Shown here: in pieces, positions 48,891-56,633 of the stretch
Layout of the letters: the number at the start of each line of letters is the position of its first letter
Position numbering within the stretch: the stretch's first letter is position 1
Assembly (NCBI RefSeq): GCF_036170895.1
Contig: NZ_CP108036.1
Location: 6,193,501 to 6,257,500, forward strand
Reading direction: 5' to 3'
Source: Streptomyces erythrochromogenes
Lineage (GTDB): Bacteria; Actinomycetota; Actinomycetes; Streptomycetales; Streptomycetaceae
Length of the DNA stretch: 64,000 nt
The notes under the pieces: generated by a model
The model's database searches: none
The model's input: the letters and a program-made list of their open reading frames with translations, nothing else
What the model was told of the DNA's origin: nothing
Position numbers and translations under genes: made by a program

Positions 48891-51488
48891 TCAGCCCAGC
48901 GCGGAGACCAGGTCCCCGGCGGCCAGCTGTTCGAGCCCGCAGCCGTCAACGGGCCCCGGCAGCAGCCGGTATACGGACCCCCGCGCACCGGCCGGCGCCA
49001 CGTCGCCGTCCACCAGCGCGAGCAGCGCCGACCTCCCCGAGGCGGCCGCGCCCGCGAGGGCCTCCACGTCCGGCGACGGCAGCACGGAGTCCGGATCCTC
49101 CAGCCCGAGCAGCCGCCCGGCGAAGGCCGCGGTGTCCTCGTCCGCCCGGCGCCGGTAGGTCCACAGCTCGTCGGGGTCGCTGGGCCGGGGCGTGCGGCGC
49201 AGCACGACGACCTCTGCGCAGCGCGCCGCCGCGTGCCAGCCCGCCAGCTCCCACAGGGTGGTGCGGCCGGTGGAGAAGTACTGGAAGAGGTCGCGGCCGA
49301 TCCGGGCCAGGTCGTCCTGGTGCGCGTGCACGCTGTGGTAGCCCTCGTCGTCGGGCAGGTGCACGTCGGTCCACAGGAAGCCGCGCCGCTCCAGGTCGAC
49401 GAGCAGCGGCACGTGGATCCGCGAGTTGCCGACCAGGTCGTAGCGCTGCCGCACGGTCCGCGGGTCGTAGCGCGCGGTGCGCCCGGAGCGGCTCGGCAGC
49501 GACATGAAGCCGGCGAAGGCGTCGGGCAGCAGCTCGAAGGGGATGTTGTTGTAGCTGAAGACGACCGGCATGGCGAAGCGGACGCCGGTGTCGGCGAGGG
49601 CGTCGAGGTCGATGTCCACGTACTCGCTCGCCCCGGCGGGCGCGGGGGCGGAGGTGAGGTCGCCGGAGTGGACCACGGCCCGTCCGCCGTAGACGAGGTT
49701 GGTGTAGTCGCACAGGCCCGCGTAGTTCCAGTCGGAGTCGAACAGCACCACCGACAGGTCGAGATCCACCGTCTTCTTCGGCGGCTCCATCCAGTGCAGG
49801 AACATCCGCAGCACCTCGCCGTCGGGCAGCGCCTGGAAACTGCCCTTGGGTACGGTGACCAGGGCCTTGGCGGCCGCCCGCTCGGCCGAGGGGACGTGCA
49901 GGTGGGCCAGGCGGGAGTCGAGGACCGCCACGTCGTACGGCTCGGCCGCGGACAGCCGGCGCAGCAGCTCCCGCTCGAACAGGCCGGCCACCGCAACTGT
50001 CACGGGCTCGGCGAGCGGCGCCCGGGTGTCGTCCACGGTGTAGGAGTGCGCGACCTGGCCGCGCGGGAAGAACACCCGCCGGGTACCGGGCTGATGGCGG
50101 ATCCGCAGCCGTCCCAGCGCGGACAGCACCGGCCCCGGCCCCGCCTTCGGCAGCCGCTCCGCCAGCACCGCCGCCACCTGCTCGGGCAGGGCGTCGGCCG
50201 CGTACCGGCGCAGCAGGTGGTCGAGGCGCCGTACGAGCTCCCCGGGCCGCTCCGCGAGGACGGCGAGGGCGAGGTCCGGGTCCGCCCCGCGCAGGGCCTC
50301 CTCCGCGCGGCCCGTCCAGGTGGCGGCCCTGATGCGGGAGCCGTCGACCCGTACGGCCTGCGGGTGTCGGGCGGCGGTGGCCAGCAGGGCCTCGCCCAGC
50401 GCGGTGCCCCGGACGTCGGTCTCGCGCAGCACGGCGAAGGCCAGGGAGGCCCGCGGGTGGCGCCCGTACTGCTCGAAGGGGTGCAGGACCTCGGCGGCCC
50501 GCTTCCACGGGTCGGGGTGGCGCAGGACGTCCTCGACGAGCAGGGCGGGGTCCAGTGCGTCGAGCAGGGCGAGCAGTTCGCGGCGCAGCGGGCGCGGCAG
50601 GGACCGCATCCGGGGCGGCGACAGCAGGTCGGCCTCGCCGCCGGACCAGACGGCCAGGAGCCGCAGGACGTCGGTGGCGGTGGTCAGCCGGTCGGGGAGC
50701 AGGGCCCGTACGGCCTCCCGGGTGCGGCGCTCGCGCAGCAGGGTGCCGAGCACCATGGCCTTGGTCTCCCGTACCGGGATGTCGTCCGGCAGCCAGTCGA
50801 GGCCGGCCGGCGCGGCGGCGAGCAGCACCCGCGCCTCCTCGGTGTCCTGGGCCGACAGCGGGGTCCGGCGGGCGAGCAGCCGGCCGAGGGCGGTGACGGA
50901 GTCGGCGGCGCGGTCGGTGCCCAGGCCCAGCAGCCGCAGCGGGCCCGCGCTTTCGCCGGGCGCGGGCCGACCGGGCCGCTCGGCGGCCGGGTCCAGGAAG
51001 GGGTCCGCGAGGTCGATCCGGCGGTGGCAGATCGGGCAGCCCGTGTAGACGGCGCCGTCCCAGCAGGTCCGGCAGACCAGGTGGGCGCAGGGGGAGACGG
51101 GGTGGACGCTGCCGACGGTCGCGCACAGCACGCACGGCTGGGCGGGCCACTGCAGGAGCAGGGCGAAGACCCGGTCGAGCCACAGGGCGACGGTGTCGTC
51201 GGGCACGGAGGCCGGGAACGTGCGGAACAGCGGCATGTGGGTGCGGTCCGCGCCCAGCAGGACGTCGATGTCGCGGACGAGCGAGGTGCCGGCGTCGGCG
51301 AGCCCGGCGGGGCCGAGCCAGGCGAGTGCGGAGCGCAGCGGCGCCGTCAGGGCGAAGCCCCGGTCGAGGAGTTCGGCTTCGAGGGCGGTCAGGCCCTCGG
51401 CCGTGGACGGATCGCCGGGGCGCGGCCCGGCCTGGTCGACGTACACGGTGTGGAGACGGCGCAGCAGGACGGTCGACAGCTCGGGCAA
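48891..51488 (-). CDS. Large RING-finger protein with TerD-like C-terminal region (MXAN_6230/SCO0854 type)
   Basis: 865 residues from a TTG at 51488, with GGAGGA 9-10 bases upstream. Residues 119-154 hold C119-x2-C122-x11-C134-x-H136-x2-C139-x2-C142-x8-C151-x2-C154, an exact C3HC4 RING pattern. About 190-460 is a helical-repeat-like region. About 540-700 resembles TerD: VTVPKGS ... MFLHWMEPP, VDLDLSVVLFD (575-584), VVHSGDLTSAP and VDIDLDAL, matching the order of motifs in the TerD protein at 9743-11011. The last 160 residues are unassigned. RING domains in eukaryotes are ubiquitin ligases; the bacterial role is unknown. Confidence 0.85.
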   Translation of the reverse strand: MPELSTVLLRRLHTVYVDQAGPRPGDPSTAEGLTALEAELLDRGFALTAPLRSALAWLGPAGLADAGTSLVRDIDVLLGADRTHMPLFRTFPASVPDDTVALWLDRVFALLLQWPAQPCVLCATVGSVHPVSPCAHLVCRTCWDGAVYTGCPICHRRIDLADPFLDPAAERPGRPAPGESAGPLRLLGLGTDRAADSVTALGRLLARRTPLSAQDTEEARVLLAAAPAGLDWLPDDIPVRETKAMVLGTLLRERRTREAVRALLPDRLTTATDVLRLLAVWSGGEADLLSPPRMRSLPRPLRRELLALLDALDPALLVEDVLRHPDPWKRAAEVLHPFEQYGRHPRASLAFAVLRETDVRGTALGEALLATAARHPQAVRVDGSRIRAATWTGRAEEALRGADPDLALAVLAERPGELVRRLDHLLRRYAADALPEQVAAVLAERLPKAGPGPVLSALGRLRIRHQPGTRRVFFPRGQVAHSYTVDDTRAPLAEPVTVAVAGLFERELLRRLSAAEPYDVAVLDSRLAHLHVPSAERAAAKALVTVPKGSFQALPDGEVLRMFLHWMEPPKKTVDLDLSVVLFDSDWNYAGLCDYTNLVYGGRAVVHSGDLTSAPAPAGASEYVDIDLDALADTGVRFAMPVVFSYNNIPFELLPDAFAGFMSLPSRSGRTARYDPRTVRQRYDLVGNSRIHVPLLVDLERRGFLWTDVHLPDDEGYHSVHAHQDDLARIGRDLFQYFSTGRTTLWELAGWHAAARCAEVVVLRRTPRPSDPDELWTYRRRADEDTAAFAGRLLGLEDPDSVLPSPDVEALAGAAASGRSALLALVDGDVAPAGARGSVYRLLPGPVDGCGLEQLAAGDLVSALG

Positions 51489-51640
51489 AGGGGGGAGTCC
51501 TCCGGGACCGGGGAGAGGGATGGGGCGGGGGCGGAGAGGGGACGCGCTGCGTGGTCATCGGAGAGGTGAGAAGGAAGCACGTCGCGGAGCCGCCCCCGCG
51601 CAGCAGATACAACCACGGCCGGGCCGAGGCGCAAACCGAT

Positions 51641-52285
51641 TTACGGACCGGTCCTCGCGCCCTGCGGCGGCGCCGTCAGCAGGGCCGTCACCAGAGCCCG
51701 TACGGACAGCAGGAAGAGCCGTTCCGGATCCGCGGGCCGGGCCAGCGCGCGGGCGAGGGCGGGGTCGTCGGGGGCCGCGGCCGGGTCCCAGAGCTCGCTC
51801 TCGGCCGGGGACTGGGCGGGGGAGCGCTCGCGGTTGCGCTCGACCAGCAGGAACCCGACGATCTGGAACTGCACGGCGCGCACCGCGTCGGCCGCCCGGG
51901 CGCCGCGCAGTCCCGCGGCGTGCACTTCGTGGACGAGGGCCTGCTGCGCCGGCAGGAACATCCGCTCTGTGAGCCCGCGTTCGTGGACCATCGCGATCAG
52001 GTGCGGGCGCTCGCGCAGCTCGCGGCGCAGGATCCGGGCCACCGATTCGATCCGCTCGGCCGGGGTGCGCCCGACCGGGGAGATCGCGCCCATCTCCTGC
52101 ACCGTCCGCTCCACGAGGGCGTCGAGGAGCGATTCGCGGTTGCCGACGTGCCAGTAGATGGACGTCACCGCGGTGCCCAGCGCGGCGGCGAGTCCCCGCA
52201 TCGTGAGGGCGGCCGGCCCGCGCTGCTTGACCAGGGACGCGGCGGCGTCCAGCACCTCGTCCCGGGTCAGCGAGGATCTGGCCAT
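51641..52285 (-). CDS. TetR-family transcriptional regulator
   Basis: 214 residues. N-terminal helix-turn-helix: LTRDEVLDAAASLVKQRGPAALTMRGLAAALGTAVTSIYWHVGNRESLLDALVERT. The C-terminal ligand domain resembles the TetR_C type (ELRERPHLIAMVHERGLTERMFLPAQQALVHEVHAAGL). It is divergent from a four-gene degradative operon, with the perfect palindrome TGTAAC-TGT-GTTACA in between, so it should repress that operon until an inducer binds. Confidence 0.9.
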   Translation of the reverse strand: MARSSLTRDEVLDAAASLVKQRGPAALTMRGLAAALGTAVTSIYWHVGNRESLLDALVERTVQEMGAISPVGRTPAERIESVARILRRELRERPHLIAMVHERGLTERMFLPAQQALVHEVHAAGLRGARAADAVRAVQFQIVGFLLVERNRERSPAQSPAESELWDPAAAPDDPALARALARPADPERLFLLSVRALVTALLTAPPQGARTGP

Positions 52286-52358
52286 GTCAGCGGTCCACCG
52301 ATCTGTCGATTCGTCAGTTCTCGTGTGTGCACGGGGGTTTACCCTTCATCGGCCGCGG

Positions 52359-52373
52359 TGTAACTGTGTTACA
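52359..52373. promoter_or_regulatory. TetR operator candidate
   Basis: TGTAACTGTGTTACA has perfect 6-bp arms around TGT. It lies 28-42 bases before the operon's first start codon and 74-88 bases from the regulator start, overlapping the probable promoter of the decarboxylase gene. Confidence 0.7.
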
Positions 52374-52400
52374 GAACCGAACCGAGAGGTGGTGCGAGAC

Positions 52401-53198
52401 ATGGCACGCGTACGGTACGGAGCGCGCACCGAGGCCGAGATCGCCGCGTCGCGCGAGAAGAGTTCCAAGCTCCCCGACATCTGGTCCACCGGCGTGGTGG
52501 CCGTCTGGGAGACCGATCCCGACGTGGTCGCCGCGGTCCTCCCGCCGCCGCTCAAGCCGGCCGAGCGGCCCCTCGTGCGGGCGAACATCAGCAAGGTCGA
52601 CCTGCCCGGCTACCCGCTCGGCGCCGGCTCGGTGGCCGTCGCCGCCCACCACGACGGCGTGGAGGGCTGGTACCCGCTGGTCATGCCGATGACCCACGAG
52701 CGCGCCCTGACCGGCGGCCGCGAGGTCTTCGGCGAACCGAAGAAGCTGGGCGAGGTCACCGTCGAGCGCGACGGCCTCGTCGTACGGGCCGCCCTCGTCC
52801 GGCACGGGATCGCCTTCGTCGAGGTGCGGGGCGCCGTGGACCGCCCGCTGCCGCTGCCGGAGCCCACCCATAAGACCGACTTCTACTTCAAGTTCCTGCC
52901 CGCCGTGGACGGTTCGGGCTTCGACACGGACCCGGTCCTCGTGCACTGCGTCCGCAACGAGAAGGTCCGCAAACTGGAGCACGTCACCGGTGACATCGTC
53001 CTGCGCGAGTCGATGTTCGATCCCGTAGCCGACCTCCCCGTCCGCCGGATCGTGGAGATCACCCTCGGCGAGAAGACCACCGACCAGAAGGGCCGGGTCG
53101 TCGAGCGGGTCAGCGCCCGGGCCCTGCTCCCGTACATCCACCAGCGCTACGACGACCCGATGCAGATCCTCGACGGCCCCCCGGAAGGGAGCCTGTGA
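52401..53198 (+). CDS. Acetoacetate decarboxylase family protein
   Basis: 265 residues. The family's active-site region GGREVFGEPKKLGEVTVERDG carries adjacent lysines K114-K115, one of which forms the Schiff base in acetoacetate decarboxylase. LPAVDGSGFDTDPVLVHC and the LHR-like beta core are also consistent. Members decarboxylate beta-keto acids or work as aldolase/hydratase-like enzymes. It is the first gene of the TetR-controlled operon; the next gene starts 1 base after its stop. Confidence 0.85.
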   Translation: MARVRYGARTEAEIAASREKSSKLPDIWSTGVVAVWETDPDVVAAVLPPPLKPAERPLVRANISKVDLPGYPLGAGSVAVAAHHDGVEGWYPLVMPMTHERALTGGREVFGEPKKLGEVTVERDGLVVRAALVRHGIAFVEVRGAVDRPLPLPEPTHKTDFYFKFLPAVDGSGFDTDPVLVHCVRNEKVRKLEHVTGDIVLRESMFDPVADLPVRRIVEITLGEKTTDQKGRVVERVSARALLPYIHQRYDDPMQILDGPPEGSL

Positions 53199-53199
53199 G

Positions 53200-54084
53200 A
53201 TGAGGCTCGAACCGGGACAGACGGCCGTCGTCACCGGCGCGGCGAGCGGCATCGGGCTCGCCATGGCCCGCCGCTTCGCCGCCGAGGGACTGAAGGTGGT
53301 CCTCGCCGACGTCGAGGAAGCCGCCCTGCGCAAGGCCGCCGACGAACTCGCCGCGGACGGGGCACAGGTACTCGCCCGGACCGTCGACGTCAGCGACCGC
53401 GACTGCGTGCTCGCCCTCGCCGACGCGGCCTACGACGCCTTCGGCGCCGTCCACGTCCTCTGCAACAACGCGGGCGTCGGCTCCGGCGCCGAGGGCCGGA
53501 TGTGGGAGCACGAGCCCAACGACTGGAAGTGGGCCTTCTCCGTCAACGTGTGGGGCGTCTTCCACGGCATCCAGGCCTTCGTCCCCCGCATGATCGCCGG
53601 CGGCGCCCCCGGCCACGTCGTCAACACCTCCTCCGGCGACGGCGGCATCGCCCCGCTGCCCACCGCCTCCGTCTACGCCGTCACAAAGGCCGCCGTGGTC
53701 ACCATGACCGAGTCCCTCTACGCCCACCTCAAGGCGGAGGGCGCGGCCGTCGGCGCCTCCGTCCTCTTCCCCGGCCCGCACATGCTGCGCACCGGGCTGT
53801 GGGAGTCCCACCGCAACCGGCCCGAGCGGTACGCGAAGCAGCGCCCGCGCAGGACCCCGTACCGCAGCCTCGACCAGTACGAGGCCGCGATGGAGCAGGC
53901 CGGCCACGAGGTGGCCTTCACCCCGGTCGAGGAGGTCGCGGAGCACGTCGTCGACGGCATCCGCGCCGACCGTTTCTGGATGCTGCCGCCGAGCGAGCAC
54001 AGCGACCGGCAGATCCGCGCCCGGTCGCAGTCGATGCTCGACCGCGCCGATCCCGCCTACCTGGAGAGCTTCATCCTCGACTGA
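53200..54084 (+). CDS. Short-chain dehydrogenase/reductase
   Basis: 294 residues, classical SDR. NAD(P) motif VVTGAASGIGLAMARRFAAEG; acidic residue D37 after strand 2 favours NAD(H). CNNAG at about 88-92, Ser145 region NTSSGDGG and Y159-x3-K163 (SVYAVTKAA) give a complete catalytic set. The C-terminal extension (about 250-294) contains ADRFWMLPPSEHSDRQIRAR, common in this subgroup. The ATG overlaps nothing but follows the decarboxylase stop by one base, with GGAAGGGAGC upstream. Confidence 0.9.
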   Translation: MRLEPGQTAVVTGAASGIGLAMARRFAAEGLKVVLADVEEAALRKAADELAADGAQVLARTVDVSDRDCVLALADAAYDAFGAVHVLCNNAGVGSGAEGRMWEHEPNDWKWAFSVNVWGVFHGIQAFVPRMIAGGAPGHVVNTSSGDGGIAPLPTASVYAVTKAAVVTMTESLYAHLKAEGAAVGASVLFPGPHMLRTGLWESHRNRPERYAKQRPRRTPYRSLDQYEAAMEQAGHEVAFTPVEEVAEHVVDGIRADRFWMLPPSEHSDRQIRARSQSMLDRADPAYLESFILD

Positions 54085-54096
54085 GGAGCGTCCGCA

Positions 54097-55389
54097 GTGA
54101 GTGACACACCGTACGAAGACCCGTACCTGATCATCTCCTCCGACTGCCACGCGGGCCTGCCCACCGAGCAGTACCGCCCGTACCTCGACTCCCGCTTCCA
54201 CCGCCAGTTCGACGAGTTCCTCGGCCAGCGCGACGCCCGCCGCGCGGAGGCCACCCGGCTGGGCGTCCGCAACGAGGCCTTCGCCGAGAAGTGGTTCCAC
54301 GACCACGAGGAGGGCCTGCGGGGAGGCTGGGACACCGGACAGCGGCTGAAGGAGCTCGACGGCGACGGCGTGGCCGCCGAGGTCGTCTTCCCCGACGCGG
54401 ACGCCGTCGACAGCCAGACCGCGGCCCCCTTCGGGGTGGGCCTCGGGCTCTCCGGCGACCAGGACCCCGAGCTCGGCATGGCGGGCGCGCAGGCGCACAA
54501 CCGCTGGCTGGCCGAGTTCGTCGCGCAGACCCCCGAGCGCCACTGCGGCGTCGCGCTGCTGCCCATCACGGGCGAGCCGGGCAAGGTCGTCGCCGAGATC
54601 CACCGGGCCAAGGAGTCCGGGCTGGGCGCGCTGATGATCCCCGCCATGTGGGTGGACAAGGCGCCCTACCACGACCGCCGCTACGACCCCGTCTGGGCGG
54701 CGGCGGCCGAGACCCGGATGCCGATCGTCACCCACTCCGGCTCCTCGCCGCGCCACGAGTACGGCGACCACCTGGGCATCTTCGTCTCCGAGGTCACCTG
54801 GTGGCCGGCCCGCCCGCTGTGGTTCCTGCTCTGGTCCGGGGTGTTCGAGCGGCACCCGGGCCTGAAGTTCGGGGTCGCCGAGTCGGGCTGCTGGTGGCTG
54901 CCGAACCAGCTGTGGTTCATGGACCGGCTCTACCTCGGCGCGCACGGCGGCAAGAAGCTCTCGCCGTTCGAGGAGCTGAAGCGGCCGCCGAGCGAGTACC
55001 TGGACCGCCAGGTCTTCGTCTGCGCCACGAACACCAAGCGGCGCGAACTGGCCCAGCGCTACGAGATCGGCGTGGACAACATCCTGTGGGGCTCGGACTT
55101 CCCGCACCCCGAGGGCACCTGGCCGAACACCCGGACCTGGCTGAAGAACACCTTCCACGACATCCCGGTCGAGGAGACCCGCCGGATGCTCGGCCTCGCC
55201 GCGGCGGAGGTCTTCGGCTTCGACACCGCGAAGCTGGCCCCGATCGCCCGCCGGATCGGCCCCACCCCGGCCGAACTGGGCCAGTCCCCGGACCAGGCGG
55301 CGGTGGCGGCCTCCTGGGCGCGCTCGCGCGAGGTGGGCCGGCACTGGCTGACCGAGCACGACTTCCCGGTACTGGGGGTCACGCAGTGA
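54097..55389 (+). CDS. Amidohydrolase-2 family metal-dependent hydrolase (first of a pair)
   Basis: 430 residues, ACMSD-like TIM barrel. Metal motifs: ISSDCHAG (D-x-H in place of the usual H-x-H), PIVTHSGSSP, FGVAESGCWWLPNQLWFMDRL and NILWGSDFPHPEGTWPN with the catalytic Asp. Members catalyse decarboxylation or hydrolysis of ring-cleavage products. The GTG start has GAGGAGCG 7-8 bases upstream. Its stop overlaps the next GTG (GTGA), so both hydrolases are made together, possibly as a hetero-oligomer. Confidence 0.87.
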   Translation: MSDTPYEDPYLIISSDCHAGLPTEQYRPYLDSRFHRQFDEFLGQRDARRAEATRLGVRNEAFAEKWFHDHEEGLRGGWDTGQRLKELDGDGVAAEVVFPDADAVDSQTAAPFGVGLGLSGDQDPELGMAGAQAHNRWLAEFVAQTPERHCGVALLPITGEPGKVVAEIHRAKESGLGALMIPAMWVDKAPYHDRRYDPVWAAAAETRMPIVTHSGSSPRHEYGDHLGIFVSEVTWWPARPLWFLLWSGVFERHPGLKFGVAESGCWWLPNQLWFMDRLYLGAHGGKKLSPFEELKRPPSEYLDRQVFVCATNTKRRELAQRYEIGVDNILWGSDFPHPEGTWPNTRTWLKNTFHDIPVEETRRMLGLAAAEVFGFDTAKLAPIARRIGPTPAELGQSPDQAAVAASWARSREVGRHWLTEHDFPVLGVTQ

Positions 55390-56609
55390 CCGGCGACGAC
55401 CGCTACACGGTGATCTCGGCGGACTGCCACGCGGGCGCCGACCTCCTGGACTACAAGCCCTACCTGGAGAAGCGGTATCACGACGACTTCGACGCCTGGG
55501 CCGCCACCTACGTGAACCCGTACGAGGACCTCCTCGCGGACACCGCGGACCGCAACTGGAACTCGGCGCGGCGCCTGGCGGAGCTGGAGGCGGACGGCAT
55601 CGTCGCCGAGGTCGTCTTCCCCAACACCATCCCGCCGTTCTTCCCCAAGGCCTCCCTGATGGCGCAGCCGCCGACGGCCGCGGAGTACACGATGCGCTGG
55701 GCCGGGCTCCAGGCCCACAACCGCTGGCTGGCGGACTTCTGCGCGGACGCCCCGGGCCGGCGGGCGGGCGTCGCACAGATCCTCCTCAACGACGTCGACG
55801 CGGCGGTGCAGGAGATCCGCCGCACGAAGGCGGCGGGCCTGACGGGCGGCGTCCTGCTCCCCGGCGTGCCGCCCGGCTCCACGGTCCCCGAGCTGTACTC
55901 GGCCGCCTACGACCCCATCTGGGCGGTGTGCGACGAACTGGACGTCCCGGTCAACCACCACGGCGGCTCGGCCTCGCCGCCGCTCGGTGACGAACCGGCG
56001 GCCCGGGCCGTCTTCATGGTGGAGACGACCTGGTTCTCGCACCGGGCCCTGTGGCACCTGGTCTTCGGCGGGGCGTTCCGGCGCCACCCGGGCCTGAAGC
56101 TGGTCCTGACGGAGCAGGGCTCCGGCTGGATCCCGGGCGTGCTGGAGATGCTGGACTACTACCACGGCCGCCTGGTCGCGGCCTCGGCCACGGCCGAGTC
56201 CAAGTTCGGGGCGGGCCTCGCCGAGGCGATGGGCAGGGGCCCGAGCGAGGTCTGGCGGGACAACTGCTTCGTGGGGGCCAGCTTCATGCGCCCCCACGAG
56301 GTCCCGCTGCGGGACCGGATCGGCCTCGACAAGATCATGTGGGGCAGCGACTACCCCCACGACGAGGGCACGACGCCGTACTCCCGCGAAGGCCTCCGCA
56401 TCGCCTACGCGGGCCTCCCGCGGGACGAGGTCGCCGCCATGGCCGGCGGCAACGCGGCCCGCGTGTACGGCTTCGACCTGGCCCGGCTGGACGCGCTGGC
56501 CGCGCAACACGGCCCCCTGGTCTCGGAGATCGCCGAACCCCTGGCGGAAATCCCCCCGGCCGCCACCAGCCCGGCCTTCGCCAAGGGCGGCTCGGTCCGC
56601 GTCTGGTAG
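55386..56609 (+). CDS. Amidohydrolase-2 family metal-dependent hydrolase (second of a pair)
   Basis: 407 residues and clearly homologous to the preceding protein: VISADCHAGADLLDYKPYLEKR, GLQAHNRWLADFCADAPGRRAG, VPVNHHGGSASPP, LVLTEQGSGWIPGVLEMLDYYHGRL and KIMWGSDYPHDEGTTPYSREGLR. Again the first metal motif is D-x-H. Its sequence differs enough to suggest a separate step or a different subunit. Last gene of the operon; it converges with the NACHT gene across 24 bases. Confidence 0.87.
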   Translation: MTGDDRYTVISADCHAGADLLDYKPYLEKRYHDDFDAWAATYVNPYEDLLADTADRNWNSARRLAELEADGIVAEVVFPNTIPPFFPKASLMAQPPTAAEYTMRWAGLQAHNRWLADFCADAPGRRAGVAQILLNDVDAAVQEIRRTKAAGLTGGVLLPGVPPGSTVPELYSAAYDPIWAVCDELDVPVNHHGGSASPPLGDEPAARAVFMVETTWFSHRALWHLVFGGAFRRHPGLKLVLTEQGSGWIPGVLEMLDYYHGRLVAASATAESKFGAGLAEAMGRGPSEVWRDNCFVGASFMRPHEVPLRDRIGLDKIMWGSDYPHDEGTTPYSREGLRIAYAGLPRDEVAAMAGGNAARVYGFDLARLDALAAQHGPLVSEIAEPLAEIPPAATSPAFAKGGSVRVW

Positions 56610-56633
56610 CCACGGCGTTCCCGCCGGGGCGGC

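Noticed and set aside
48891..51488. RING-TerD protein as a VMAP/MoxR ternary-system component
   Set aside because: No AAA+ MoxR or VMAP gene adjoins it and the C3HC4 plus TerD motifs explain it better.
47754..51569. 1271-codon plus-strand frame opposite the exonuclease and RING-TerD genes
   Set aside because: It is the mirror of genes with exact DEDDh and RING motifs and is only open because of codon bias.
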